Part shown: in pieces, positions 45,048 to 56,708 of the stretch
Numbering within the stretch: the first letter of the stretch is position 1
How the letters are laid out: each line of letters starts with the position of its first letter
From: Protopterus annectens
Taxonomy: Eukaryota > Chordata > Ceratodontiformes > Protopteridae
Reading direction: 5' to 3'
DNA: 64,000 nucleotides
Assembly: GCF_019279795.1 (NCBI RefSeq)
Contig: NC_056748.1
Coordinates: 612,507,416 to 612,571,415 of the forward strand
The notes under the pieces: generated by a model
Databases searched by the model: none
Seen by the model: only the letters and a program-made list of their open reading frames with translations
Told to the model about the DNA's origin: nothing
Program-made: the position numbers and the translations under genes

Positions 45048-45805
45048 TTTCTCAGGACCAGAGTTCGCACTACACCTAGAAAACAGATGATCAAAGCGCA
45101 TGCTCAAGCTCCCATGCCACAAAAACAAATGCTTAGAATGGCTGAAGACCTTATTACTCTAATTAGGGGAAGCCAGCCTTCCTCTGCTAAAAGACAAAGA
45201 ATTGAATTTCCTTCTGATTCTGCAGACCAGGAGTCCGATGACTGTGACCCTTCCGATTACCAGGACATACCCTTATCAACCTATGAGGATTCTGATGCAG
45301 AGGAATCCATTATCTCTGCCTCTCCTCCAGAGGATATTTCATTTGGTGAAACCTTTCATACTTTGAGAGCATTTTCGCTGGGAATGCCAGGACTATCCTC
45401 GGTCCAAAAAGAGACTCTGAGAATTTTTAGATTTGCCTCAGCACAGGCCTCTAGTTATACCCCTGTCCTGGATATTTTCGATGATATTTTCATGGAATCA
45501 AGTCTTGCTCCTGACACTCTACCACTGACTCCTAGAAAACCTGACTGGTACTACAGAGTACCTGACTCTCACAAATTTCTCTCTAAGAATCCGACTGCAG
45601 ATCCAGAGATAATCTCCCAGGGACCTAAAGGCATTAAAGTTACTACAGCCAAAATCCCTACCCCCTTCAGACAGCGATTCAAGAACTTTAGACAGGTGGG
45701 ATAAGAAGGTATATACCTCTGCAACTCTTGCTATCAGGGCTTTGAATTACCAGTTTCACATGTTGAAGTACCAGCAACATATTATGGAACTAATTAAACA
45801 AAAAA
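45048..45805 (+). pseudogene. DIRS gag fragment D8
   Basis: Open frame 45087-45704 reads MPQKQMLRMAEDLITLIRGSQ, an acidic DYQDIPLSTYEDSDAEESI stretch, FGETFHTLR, and DWYYRVPDSHKFLS. It then shifts frame near 45675 and ends in MLKYQQHIMELIKQKM, where PLE-2 begins. It is closest to the gag of D13 and D4. The N-terminal cluster is absent, because D6 is inserted there or a deletion removed it. Confidence 0.82.
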
Positions 45806-46905
45806 TGGTCTTTCTTGGTAATACCACTAATTTCTTGGCATTTACCCACAAGGTTACCAATGATGGAATGGACTAGCTTGATGTGAATATTTGTAAGCTT
45901 GACCAAGGATTTAAGTCCACTTTATCATAAAGAGACCTTCTCCAATTTGTACTTACATTTTAATAGTGCACACCCTTTATATCAAAAAATAGGAATTGTT
46001 AAGGGGCAGTTTATTAGGGTGAGCCGTTTGACTTTTAACAACGATGACTTTGAACTTGAATGTGATACATTGGAAAGATTTTTTTACGAAAGGGGATACT
46101 CCCAGTATTTGGTGAAAAAGCTCAGGGGGGAAGTACTATCTAAGAGAACGGATTTCTATTTTCCCTTGTTAGCGAGGGGCCCAATAGAGACCTCAACTAT
46201 TAAACTAGTGGATAATGGTAAAGTGATTAATAGAATTTTTCCTATGGATTTTGGGGTTAATGCACCTTTTGTAAGACACATTATCAACAGAGAATGGGAG
46301 AAATTCCTTAATTTCACTGATTTGACTACCTTGGGAAAAGAACCCTTGAACTTTGTATTTAGGAAGGGCAGGAACCTTAAGGACCTGTTCAAGTGACACG
46401 CACCTGCTACGGAGACTAAACGCAAGAAAGTTGGTACCTTCAAGTGTGGTGCTTGTGCACAGTGTGTGCATATTGTTGACTGTGACAGAGTACCATTCTA
46501 AGTAGGGGGAGAGATGTCATTAGTAGTGCTTTTTCCAATTGCAGTACCAACAGAGTTGTTTATTTGTCTTCCTGTTCACTATGCCAGGCATTTTACATAG
46601 GGAAAACGTAGCGTAGATTGAGGAAACGTATATATGAGCACTACTATGACATCAGGACAGCTAATAAGAAAAATGCCTTGTATAAGCACACTTTGATTTG
46701 TGCTGGTGCTAATTTTGTATTCTTAGTGGTTGAGCAAGTTCCTGTGTACATTAGGGGTGGTCCTTAGGAGGCTCGCCTTGAGTACTGGGAACTTTTTTGG
46801 CAGGTTACCCTTGATTCTGGGAGACCACCTGGGCTCAGTGAGTATATCAGCATTGCCCCTCTTTTAAAACTTAGAACAGCTAAACTGTGATTTTATAACT
46901 TGTAT
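45806..46905 (+). pseudogene. Penelope-like element PLE-2: RT end and GIY-YIG domain
   Basis: The first part reads the end of a PLE reverse transcriptase (HKETFSNLYLHFNSAHPLYQK, RVSRLTFNN, FYERGYSQYLVKKL), open from 45899 to 46396. A linker with PLNFVFRKGRNLKDLF and FKCGACAQC (zinc-type CxxCxxC region) follows after a TGA. The GIY-YIG nuclease is at about 46536-46890: VVYLSSC (46555-46575), YIGKT (YIG at 46594-46602), RLRKRIYEH and EYWELFW. Stops at 46607-46609 and near 46765 break it. Family role: retrotransposition with a GIY-YIG endonuclease. Confidence 0.82.
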
Positions 46906-46907
46906 AA

Positions 46908-47026
46908 ACAGGACAAACCAAGGATGATTTTGATTGCTCCAGAACTGGCCACGCCAACACTGGTACACCCTCCTGCGCAGTGTGTCACGGTTATCCCCAT
47001 GGCACCTGTTTCAGACTCCTTCCCTG
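46908..47026 (+). pseudogene. DIRS RT C-terminal fragment D9
   Basis: It matches D1 and D4 in the segment before the RT stop (GACAAACCAAGGATG, then an ILIAPELA box) and contains the CCATGGCACC site where YR begins in D4. It is cut at 47026 by the D10 left end. Only about 120 bases remain. Confidence 0.75.
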
Positions 47027-47310
47027 ATGTTTGTGTTTAACTGTTGCAGTGATTACATTTGGGGTAATCTGCTGACAGCTTGCCCTCAGTCGGCCTGATA
47101 AAGTCTTGGGTCCTGCATCGGTTGCTGTCCCTTCTTCCATGACGTCAGGTCGCCAAGGGTATAAAACAAGCAGCCGACGTTTCAGTCTTTCTTGCCGCAT
47201 GATGCCCGAAGCAGAAGCAATTCGCAAGTGCTGGTTGGCTGACTCCTGAAATTTTCATTTTTGAGTTTCAGAACCGAAGTCTTCAACTAAAAGCTAAGTA
47301 CCCCGTTGAG
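47027..47310. repeat. D10 left terminus and ITR with promoter
   Basis: It contains CATGACGTCAGG (near 47137) and TATAAA at 47160-47165, followed by the leader with GCCCGAAGCAGAAG and the GTACCCCGTTGAGG hairpin, of which one base pair is lost. Confidence 0.75.
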
Positions 47311-47332
47311 GAAGCTTTTTCTTGCTCTTTAC

Positions 47333-48295
47333 CGAGTTCTGTAAAAGTTAATTTTATTACTTGTGGAAAGTAAATACCTCATAAGGATTTTCATTTGTAC
47401 TGTATTTCTTGCCTAGGGCCTGACCGCAACATGCCTTGCTGTCGGTTTTGTGCTAAATTTAATCAACGCGCTATTAAACGTCAGTAAAGTTTTGCTTTTA
47501 AATATTTTGGCTTAGGATTTAATTATCCAGATATGTCGTCAGTTAGCAATCCGACTACCAGAATACCTAAAAAAATGCAAAGAAAAAGAGAAGGACCATC
47601 TAGGTTCAAAACCAACGACGAAGCTTCTAAGCCAGTTGCCGGTTCGCCGGTACTCATTGAGGCGCTTTCGCAGCCCCTGATACCTGCTACTTTTGATTCG
47701 CAGGCCTCAACTGAGTTCGGAGTTCGGTATGCCGCGAGATACTTTAAGTATTGAACCCGCGGATGTCTCTACCTTAGATGGGTCCGGAGCCACTGAGCAG
47801 GCACCGGCTTCTGAGGGTGTTTTCAAGCCTAATGATTTGCATATTAAACAGACGCCATTTTCAAAACTAAGGCCAGAAACTACTTCTATGTCTAAAAAAA
47901 AACTACGCGTGGGCCACGTGTAGAGGCCCCATGCCTAAAAAACAAATGATCAAAATGGCTGAGGATTTAATTACCTTGATCAGGGTACCCATCCCCCTCC
48001 TGCTAAGAGGCCTAGGCAAGGCACTGACTATGAATCTTCAGATCAGGTTTCTATTTCTTCAGATTCCTCTTCTGATCAGGAATTATCTATACCCACTTAA
48101 GAGGACTCTGATACAGAAGATTCCATCCCTTCTGCTTCTCCTCCTGAGAATTTTTCTTTTGGAGAAACTTTGCATACCTTAAGGGAACACTTTCACTGGG
48201 AGAGTCAGGATTTCTCAGAATTTAAAAAGAGACTTGGGGATTTTCTTCTTCTTCCTCAGCATAGGCCTTTGGCTATACCTCCTGTTCTAGACATC
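47333..48295 (+). pseudogene. D10 gag, first two thirds, decayed
   Basis: Remnants of the Cys/His cluster (TCGK*IPHKDFHLYCISC) lie at 47355-47430. Then come KKMQRKREGPSRFKTNDEASKPVAG, MPKKQMIKMAEDLITLI (47931) and FHWESQDFSEFKKRL (48190-48235). At 48290-48300 LAIPPVLDIV runs directly into ILEKLTLPPFEP of YR. Confidence 0.8.
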
Positions 48296-48482
48296 GTCAT
48301 TCTAGAAAAATTAACATTGCCTCCCTTTGAACCAGCTGCCTCAACAGATTTGCAATATTTGTCCTGGAAAACAGCTTTCCTTCTGGCCATTACCTCAGCT
48401 CGTAGGGTTTCGGAACTACAAGCCCTCATGGCTGTGCAGCCCTTTCTCATCTTCCATCAGGACAGGGATGTCCTTCAAGGAT

Positions 48483-48654
48483 GCATCTGCAGTCCTTACA
48501 AATGGGTTGTCCTGTCGTCAGGCAGCCCTTCGGTCGGCCGGATTCCAAAGTCTGGGTCTGGCCTCGGCTGGTGTCGCACTTCACCCGACGTCATAGCTGC
48601 AGTTCTTCGGGTATAAAGGCATCAGCCGACGCCATTTTCCTCAGTCTTTCTTGC
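48483..48654. repeat. D11 left ITR with promoter
   Basis: 172 bases mirrored at 53868-54036. CGACGTCA near 48588; TATAAA at 48612-48617. Confidence 0.9.
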
Positions 48655-48783
48655 CGCGTGGCGCCCGAAGCAGAAGCTGTTCGCAAGTGCCGGTCGGTCA
48701 GATCCAGAGATTACTACTACCGAATACTACGAAGACTTCTAAAAGCTAAGTACCCCGTTGGGGACTCTTTCTTGCCTCAGCCG

Positions 48784-50560
48784 ATGTCAGAAAAAGTGAA
48801 TAACTGTTTAACTTGTGGGAAACAAATACCTCATAAAGATTTCCACTCTTACTGCTTACCTTGTTTAGGCCCAGACCACGACGTAGCAGCTTGTTTAGCC
48901 TGTGCTTCTTTCAACCGACGAACGCTTAGACGTCGGTCGGAGTTTGCTGAACAGTTTTTCGGCTCAGATTTTGCGTACATAATGCCGTCGGATCCTCCGA
49001 CTACTCAAATTAAGAAACGCAAAGCAAAGGACCGACACTCGCAGTCTGCGATTTCGGCCGAAACCACGGTTAAGCAAACCGCGAGTGTCTCGGTTAAGGC
49101 CGAAACCGAGCAAACGGTTCAATCTTCAGCCGAATCCATGACTACTACCGATGCCCCTTCTACCCTTGATGAATCGGCCTCTGAAGTTTTACCTACTACT
49201 GTGGTTTCACAAGATTTATCGGACACCATCCCTTTGGATGTTTCTACCCCAGCACGTGGTGCTGCTAGGCCTCCTGCAGCCATGTCTATAAAGGCCTTTG
49301 CCAGGGCCAAAGCAGCCAAAACTTCTAAGTCTGTGCCTGTTAAGCCCCCTACTCACAGGCCCAGTTCCATTTCCCAAATGCTTACTCTGGCAGAGGATCT
49401 CATCTCTTTAATAAGGGGATCCCAATCTCACCCAGACAGGGCCTCTCAACCTCCACAAAAGAGACCTAGAGCAGAGCCCCCTGAGCCAGTGTCCTCAGAT
49501 GACTCTTCTGATGATTCAGACAATACAGACCATCCAGAGGCTCCTTTTTCTACTTATGAAGATTCCGATGCTGAAGAATCGATTCCTTCTGCTTCTCCAC
49601 CAGAGGAATTCTCTTTTGGGGAAACTTTACATGCCATGAGAGAGCAATTCCAATGGCAGGGACAAGATTTCTGAGATTCAAGGAAAAGGCTTAGGACCTT
49701 TTTACACTTACCATAACATAGGCCTTTAGCTATACCTCCAGTTCTTTCTGTTGTGGATGATGCATTTAATGATGCTTGCACTGCTCCTGATACTTTCCCT
49801 CCAGCCCCTGCTAAGCCCGATAGGTTCTACAGGGTCCCGGACACCTCATCACCATTTATACAAGGCTCCTTTCGCAGATCCTGAGACTATTTCCCAGGGG
49901 CCTAAGGCAGTAGCTTCGACCTCAGCTAAAAACCCTCTCCCTTCTGAAAGGGAATCCAGGTCCTTAGAGAGATGGGGTAAAAAAGTATACACCTCTGCTA
50001 CTCTCTCAGCTAGAGCATTGAACTGTCAGTTTCATATGATCCAATACCAAGAGTTTATGCTTGATCAGTTAACTAAGAAACTGTCCTCGGATGATTCTTT
50101 AGATAAGAAATATGTTCTAGAAATGGTAAATAACATTCAACAGGTTAGTAACCATTCCTTAAAATGTGGCTATGATGCACTGGAGGCTTCATTTAGATCA
50201 GCCATGACTGGCACAGTTATAAGAAGGCATGCATGGTTGAAAGAACAGGTCTTGCCGGATCATGTTAAAGCAAAGCTATTAGATGCTCCTATGGATAAGG
50301 TCAGTTTATTTGGTTCTCCTGCCCAACAGGTACTGAAGAAAATGGAAGAGAAGGCAAAATCTGTACAAACAGTGAAAGATTTCTTGCAGGTTCAGCCTCC
50401 AAGGTTTAGCAGGAACTGGCCTTCCAAAAATTGGTCCTTTCCAGACTCCTCTAAAACTCAGAGAGGCAGGAATAGGCGTTCAAGAGGCAGAAATCAATCC
50501 AGAGGAGGTGCCTACAGGGACGCCAGTGGCAAGGTAACAACCAACGAGGCACAGACACAA
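48784..50560 (+). pseudogene. D11 gag
   Basis: ATG 48784 is followed by the intact Cys/His cluster, KKRKAKDRHSQ, the Ser-rich linker and EEFSFGETLHAMREQFQWQGQDF. A TGA at 49672-49674 replaces a Ser or Asp-context codon, and a Gln codon near 49715 is TAA. A frame change near 49845 follows. From there to 50548 it reads ALERWGKK-type sequence (SLERWGKKVYTSATLSARAL), HAWLKEQVL and FSRNWPSKNW. A lost base near 50520 fuses it in frame with RT (open to 50938). Confidence 0.85.
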
Positions 50561-52494
50561 CCACTACCACTGCAACAGGACAATCACAGTGACTTGGTTT
50601 TGACACCGCCTACCAGGGAAAAAATAGAAGCACCCTTAGGCGGAAAGTTAGCATTATTTTCAAAAAACTGGCACTATATCACAAGAGACAAGTGGATTTT
50701 GCAAACTATAGACCAAGGCTACAGGTTTCATTTCCACACCTTACCAGGAAAAAGAGGAATGCCAAACCTACCTCCAAATCAAAAGACAGAAGCTCTAAAA
50801 CAAATAGCTCAATTAGCAAGGATGAGAGCTGTGGAAAAGGTACCACCTATGGAACAAGGCAAGGGATTTTACTCCAGACTCTTCCTAGTTCCAAGAAAAG
50901 AGAAAATTGGAGGCCTATTCTCGACCTGTCCGCTTTAAACACATTCATCATTGTTCCAAAATTCAAAATGCTGACCTTACAGCAACTTCTTCCCATGCTG
51001 GGCAAGGAGTATTGGCTGGTGACTCTAGATCTCAAGGAGGCATACCTGCACGTCCCCATACGACCAAATTGCAGAAGATACCTCAGATTTCTTGCAGGAT
51101 CAGAGCATTATCAATTCTCAGCATTGCCCTTTGGCTTATCTACTGCGCCCAGAGTGTTCACGAAATGCCTGGCATCAGTAATCGCTCACTGCAGGCTTCA
51201 GGGAATCCAAATTTATCCATACCTGGACGACTGCCTGATACAAGCGGACAACAAAAACAAGCTAACAGAACACTTACAAAGAGTCATTTGCTTACTACAG
51301 GCCCTGGGATACACAGTCAATATATCAAAGTCAAGACTGATACCATCCCAAACAATAACCTTCTTAGGGGCAGAATTGGACACAGTCAAACAGATGGCAT
51401 TCCTAACTGCAGAAAAACAAGAACAACTTCCTCTCTACTTCTTGGCATTAACAAAGCAGAGCAAACTAACAGCAAGGAAAGTACTGCAGGCCTTTGGCTT
51501 CATGGCATCCTGCATAATCCTGGTACCCCATGCCAGACTACATATGAGAAAGCTACAGTGGTACCTAAAGAATTTATGGTCTCAACACAGGCACAGCTTA
51601 GAAACCGAAATACCACTAATTCCATGCCTGAAACAAGAGTTCCTATGGTGGGCTCAGACATGCCAGTCAAACCCAGGTTTGCCCTTCCATAGGATTCAAC
51701 CAAGCCAAACCATCACAACGGACGCCTCAGACCTCGGTTGGGGGGCCCACATGCTGGACAAGTGCATACAAGGCTTATGGACTCCAGAGCAGCTGCACCT
51801 GCACATAAATCAAAAAGAAATGCTGGCAGTACAACTAGCAATCCAGAATTTCAGACCATTCCTCCAAGAAGGCCAGTTGATAAGGACAGACAACACCACA
51901 GTCATGTGGTACATCAACAAACAGGGAGGCACTCATTCATACCCTCTATGCCGAGTGGCCCTGGACCTATGGAATATGGCTCTGAGTTACAACATTCAGT
52001 TACAAGCAATTTTTGTACCGGGAAAAGAAAACCTCCTAGCAGACATATTAAGCAGAACTACCTCGGATGCTCACGAATGGATGCTACACCCGGACATCTT
52101 CAAGGCCATCACAAAGAAATGGGGATTGCCACAAATAGACCTATTCGCATCCCCACTCAATCATCAGCTCAAGAAATTTTGCACAAGGACATACCACCCA
52201 CTTGCTTGGAAGGTGGACTCTCTATCCTTCAGTTGGAAAGGCCTGACAGCATATGCTTTCCCACCTCTTCCTTTGATGCACAAGGTGCTATTGAAAATCA
52301 AAGAGGAACGTCCAAGGATAATTTTGATAGCTCCAGATTGGCCAAGACAACATTGGTACCCTTTACTAAGGAGCATGTCCCGGGAGAGAATGTGGACACT
52401 GTCCCTGATTCCCTTGATGTTAACTCAGAGCGACTACAACATCCTGCATCCAAACCTGAAAACTCTGCAACTGACTGCCTGGAACATTACATAA
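50560..52494 (+). pseudogene. D11 RT-RNase H-MT-like (one frame change)
   Basis: The N-terminal RT part is open in the gag-fused frame up to the PRKEK motif near 50900. One indel there moves it to the frame that is open to 52494. YLDD is at 51220-51231. RNase H (TTDASDLGWGAH near 51720; RTDNTTVMWYINKQGG near 51885) and the tail (QIDLFASPLN, FPPLPL, APDWPRQHWYP) are intact. One codon is missing in QLIRTDN relative to D7 (LLIRTDN). It is nearly functional. Confidence 0.9.
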
Positions 52495-53525
52495 GAGCAG
52501 CTAACCCAGATTTATCCCAAAGGATTAAAGACATTATCCTAGAGGCCCGCAGGCCCTCAACAAGAAGGAACTATGCAGGAAAATGGAAAAGGTTTCTCAT
52601 TTGGAGTACCGAGAGGGGCAAAGATGTGTCAAAGGTAGACATTGCCAACATCCTGGAGTATTTGGCAGAGCTATTCCATACAGGCCTGTCCTATTCCTCC
52701 ATCAAAATACATGCATCAGCTATTTCTGCAGAATACAGCTTCGATCCACCTGTCTTTTCACATCCTCTACTCAGGCAGTTTCTGAGAGGAATTAAGAATG
52801 TAAAACCTCCTAGGAAACCACCATTGCCAGCGTGGGACTTGAACTTTGTACTAGAAAAATTGACGCTTCCCCCTTTCGAACCAGCAGCAACAGCAGATCT
52901 TCAACACCTATCCTGGAAAACTGCTCTCCTGCTGGCAATTACCTCAGCAAGAAGGGTTTCAGAACTACAGGCTTTAATGGCAGTACAACCCTTCCTAATC
53001 TTCCATCAAGATAGAGTGTCCATGAGAACTAATCCTACATTTATGCCTAAGGTGGTATCCAGAGTGTCTTTAAACCAGGCAATCCACCTACCTACCTTCT
53101 TTCCCAATCCACAGAACAGGGGGGAAAGACTGCTGCATACCTTGGATGTACATAGACAGTTACGCTACTACCTGGACAGAACCAAGGGCAATAGAAAAAC
53201 TGACCAGCTTCTGGTAGCATATGCAACAGGAAGGGAAGGAAAAGCAATTTCCAAACGGACAATCTCCAAGTGGATAGGAAATTGCATTAGATTCTGTTAC
53301 TCCTACCATGGAAAACAAATTCCACAGAACATAAGGCCTCATTCTACAAGGGCTACAGCCACTACCACAGCTTTCTTACGAGGAGTGGCTACCAAGGACA
53401 TTATAGAGGCTGCTACTTGGACCTCCGTGCATACATTTGCCAAGCATTATAACTTACCTTTATACTCTAGATCCCGAGCAGGGTTTGCCACTGCTGTCTT
53501 GCAAGGGATCCTAACTACACCATAA
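52470..53525 (+). CDS. D11 tyrosine recombinase, open
   Basis: The frame is open far upstream (from 51738) through the YR domain to TAA 53523-53525. Catalytic residues: SARRVSE (Arg 52950-52955), RPHSTR (His 53340-53342), AKHYNLP (Tyr 53448-53450). The ATGG used in D2 and D7 is lost here, and no ATG lies near the domain start, so the start given is the domain edge. It is a good candidate for an active enzyme if a start is supplied from upstream. Confidence 0.87.
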   Translation, partial: TDCLEHYIRAANPDLSQRIKDIILEARRPSTRRNYAGKWKRFLIWSTERGKDVSKVDIANILEYLAELFHTGLSYSSIKIHASAISAEYSFDPPVFSHPLLRQFLRGIKNVKPPRKPPLPAWDLNFVLEKLTLPPFEPAATADLQHLSWKTALLLAITSARRVSELQALMAVQPFLIFHQDRVSMRTNPTFMPKVVSRVSLNQAIHLPTFFPNPQNRGERLLHTLDVHRQLRYYLDRTKGNRKTDQLLVAYATGREGKAISKRTISKWIGNCIRFCYSYHGKQIPQNIRPHSTRATATTTAFLRGVATKDIIEAATWTSVHTFAKHYNLPLYSRSRAGFATAVLQGILTTP

Positions 53526-53565
53526 TTTCTTCTTCCTCCTCCCCTAGTTTAGCTATGGTATTCTA

Positions 53566-53662
53566 CCCATTTGTAAGGACTGCAGATGCATCCTTGAAGG
53601 ACATAGTACAGTTTTGTACCTACCATAAATGTAGATGTCCGAACAGGATAGCATCTGCAGTC
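53566..53662. repeat. D11 ICR
   Basis: It exactly complements both ends of D11, including the copy-specific GAACAGGATAG stretch, which appears as CTATCCTGTTC at the right end (54035-54045) and in no other copy. Confidence 0.94.
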
Positions 53663-53867
53663 AGGATTACCCACCCTCCTTCCCCTCTGTGGTACTCCTA
53701 GGGTATTTGCCCACCAAATAGCTAGCTGGGGGGGGGGGGTCTCTTATGGTGTATTTGTTTGTATATATGTACATACATGATAATTTTATGTGTTTGCCTT
53801 CTACTATTTGGAAACATTGGCATTTATCCAAAAAATTAGCTATCCAAGAGGGCAACTGGCATCTGGG

Positions 53868-54082
53868 GCAAGAAACACTGAGGAAAATGGCGTCTGCTGA
53901 TGCCTTTATACCCGAAGAACTGCAGCTATGACGTCGGGTGAAGTGCGACACCAGCCGAGGCCAGACCCAGACTTTGGAATCCGGCCGACCGAAGGGCTGC
54001 CTGACAGGACAACCCATTTGTAAGGACTGCAGATGCTATCCTGTTCGGACATCTACATTTATGGTAGGTACAAAACTGTACT
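53868..54082. repeat. D11 right ITR and terminus
   Basis: Inverted copy of the left ITR with inward TATA (CCTTTATACCC), followed by the extension that ends GTACA-AAAC-TGTAC plus T. A run of ten G lies upstream near 53730. Confidence 0.9.
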
Positions 54083-54695
54083 TTTCCCTTCGAACCAACC
54101 CGTCATTTATGCCTAAAGTGGTATCCAGGGTAGCTTTAAATCAAGCCATACACTTACCTTCCTTTTACCCCAATCCTCAAAACAAAGGGGAAAGGCTGCT
54201 GCACTCCTTAGACATCCATAGACAGCTATGTTATTATTTGGACAGAACAAAGCCTTTCAGGAAATCAGAACAACTTTTTGTGTCCTATGCTGTAGGAGCT
54301 CAAGGGAAGCCAGTTACCAAACAGACAATTTCAAAATGGATAGGCCACTGCATACAGTTTTGTTACTCCTATCATGGAAAATCTGTCCCTACAGGCATCA
54401 GATCCCACTCCACCAGGGCCACAGCTGCCTCTACAGCCTTCCTCAGAGGAGTTCCTACCAAAGATATTTTGGAGGCAGCCACTTGGAGTTCTGTGCATAC
54501 CTTCACAAAACACTACCATCTGCCTTTATATTCCAAAACTAGAGCAGGCTTTGCCACTGCTGTGTTGCAGGGCATTCTGGCTCATCCCACTTCCACCTAG
54601 TGCCTACCACCCTGTGCGTAGCTTTGGGATTCTACCCATCTGTGATTACTGCAGCTGTATGCACGATGAACATAGTACAGATGTCCTTCAAGAAT

Positions 54696-54872
54696 GCAAC
54701 TGCAGTCATAACATATGGGTTGTCCTGCCTCAGGCAGCCCTCTGTCGGCCGGATTCCAAAGTCTGGGTCCGACGTCGGCTGATGTCGCATTTCTCTCCGA
54801 CGTCAGAGCGGCTGGAGTATATAAGCATCAGCCGACGCCATTTTCTTCGCCATTTTCTTCAGTCTTTCTTGC
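54696..54872. repeat. D12 left ITR with promoter
   Basis: It contains CCGACGTCAGAG (near 54798) and a TATATAAG box at 54818-54825. A 12-base stretch, GCCATTTTCTTC, is duplicated in tandem at 54837-54860, so this ITR is longer than its partner. Confidence 0.88.
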
Positions 54873-54993
54873 CGCGTGGTGCCCGAAGCAGAAGCAGTTC
54901 GCAAGTGCCGGTCGGTCAGCTCCTGTATTCTTCGAATCCGAAGTCATCAAAAAAGCTAAGTACCCCGTTGGGGACCTTTTCTTGCCTCAGCCG

Positions 54994-56708
54994 ATGTCAG
55001 AAATTACTGAAAAAGTTAATTGTCTGTCTTGTGGTAAACAAATACCTCATAAGGATTTCCACTCTTACTGTCTTCCTTGCCTTGGCCCAGACCACGACGT
55101 CTCTGCCTGTGTCGCCTGTGCTCGCTTCAATAAGCGCACTCTCAGGCGCCGGGCGGTGTTCGCTGAAGACTTTTTCGGTGAAAAATTTGCTTATACAATG
55201 CCGTCGGACCTTCCGACATCGCAAACTCCCAAGAAACGCAAAGACCGGGACCAACATCCTCGGCCCGTGTCTACCACAGACTCCACGCCAAAACCTACCG
55301 CGAGTGCTCCGGTTCCCCCTGAGACGGTTATTCCACGACTCCGATACTGGATCCGACGCCAGTTATAGATTTACCTCCGGATACTGAAACCGAGGAAATG
55401 CCCGAGACCATTGCTGTAGATAAGGTCACTCCTGCACGTGGAGCTGCTAGGCCTCCTATGGCCATGTCTATTAAGGCCTACACTCGTGCTAAGGCAGCCA
55501 GCAAGACCAAGCACCTTGCTGCTAAAGCCTTACCTCAGCCTACTCCTGAGACACAAATCATGACTATGGCCGCAGACTTAATTTCCATGATTAGAGGTTC
55601 ACAGGCCCATCCTGAGAGAGGATCCTAGCCTTCTTCTGATGAGAGGCCCCGGGTTGAACCCTCTGACCCTATCCCTTCAGATGAAGATTCTAAGGACTCT
55701 GTCCACTCCGATGGCCAGGAAGAGCTTTTCCAGACCTATGAGGACTGGGATGCAGAGGATTCTATCCCCTCGGCCTCCCCTCCTGAGGATATTTCTTTTG
55801 GGGAAGTTCTGCATACCATGAGGGAACATTTCAAGTGGCAAGGCCAGGAATATTCTGATTCCAGAAAGCGCCTTCGAACCTTCCTTAAAAAGCCCCAGCA
55901 CAGGCCCTTAGCTATTCCTCCTGTGCTTGATGTTTTGGATGATCTATATTCTGACTCCAGTGTTACCCCTGATTCTCTTCCTCCTGCTCCAGCCAAGCCA
56001 GACCGATATTACAGGGTCCCAGAAACACATTCCCATTTATTCAGGGCCCATGCTGTTGATTTAGAAACTATTTCTCAGGGACCTAAAGGTGTTACAGCTT
56101 CCACCTCTAAAAATCCCTTACCTTTCAACAGGGAAGTTAGGTCATTAGAGAGATGGGGGAAAAAGGTCTACACTTCCACTACTTTATCTATGAGAGCTCT
56201 GAATTGCCTCTTTCATATGTTACAATATCAGGATTACCTGTTAGATGATTTACAGAAAACTTTGGCCTCTCCTGATCCTTTAGACAGGAAGTCTTTGCAG
56301 GAAGCTGTACATAATTCTCAGCAAGTCAGCAATCACTTTCTGCAGTGTGGATATGATGCATTGGAAGCTTCATGTAGGGCAGCTATGACAGGGGCAGTCA
56401 TTCGCAGACATGCATGTTTAAAAGAACAACCTCTACCAGATCATGTTAAGGCAAAACTTCTGGATGCACCCTTGTAAAAGAACAAGCTTTTTGGTGCTAA
56501 TGCTAAAGATGTGTTAAAGTCCATCGAGGAAAAAGCAAAATCAGTTCAGACGGTCAAAGATTTCCTCCAGGTTCGGCCCCCCAGATTCAGCAGGAATTGG
56601 CCTTCAAAAAACTGGTCCTTTCCTAATCCTGAAAAATTTCAAAGGGGTAAAACCAGGCGTGGCCGAGGAAGAGGACAATACAGAGGTCCTTACAGGGGAC
56701 GACAATGA
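54994..56708 (+). pseudogene. D12 gag
   Basis: ATG 54994 opens the Cys/His cluster (CLSCGKQIPHKDFHSYCLPC). A frameshift near 55340 moves it to the frame that is open, apart from TAG 55626-55628 and TAA 56475-56477, to 56708. It has PEDISFGEVLHTMREHFKW, RYYRVPETHSHLFRAH, SLERWGKKVYT and the RGRGQYRGPYRGRQ end. The stop is TGA followed by C. Confidence 0.86.

Larger units (their letters stand above)
48468..54082 (+). mobile_element. Complete DIRS copy D11
   Basis: A 5615-base element with termini ATGTCCTTCAAGG and AAACTGTACT, ITRs 48483-48654 and 53868-54036, and ICR 53566-53662. YR is fully open, RT has one frame change, gag has a few. Same subfamily as D2 and D7. Confidence 0.95.
48296..54600 (+). 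pseudogene. D10 tyrosine recombinase, C-terminal two thirds, split by D11
   Basis: It begins ILEKLTLPPFEPAASTDLQYLSW, has SARRVSELQ (near 48398) and is cut after FHQDR at 48467. It resumes after D11 at 54083 with SLRTNPSFMPKVVSRVAL and stays open through RSHSTRAT and TKHYHLPLYSKTRAG to TAG 54598-54600. The N-terminal DNA-binding part was lost in the gag-YR join. The rest is well preserved. Confidence 0.87.
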
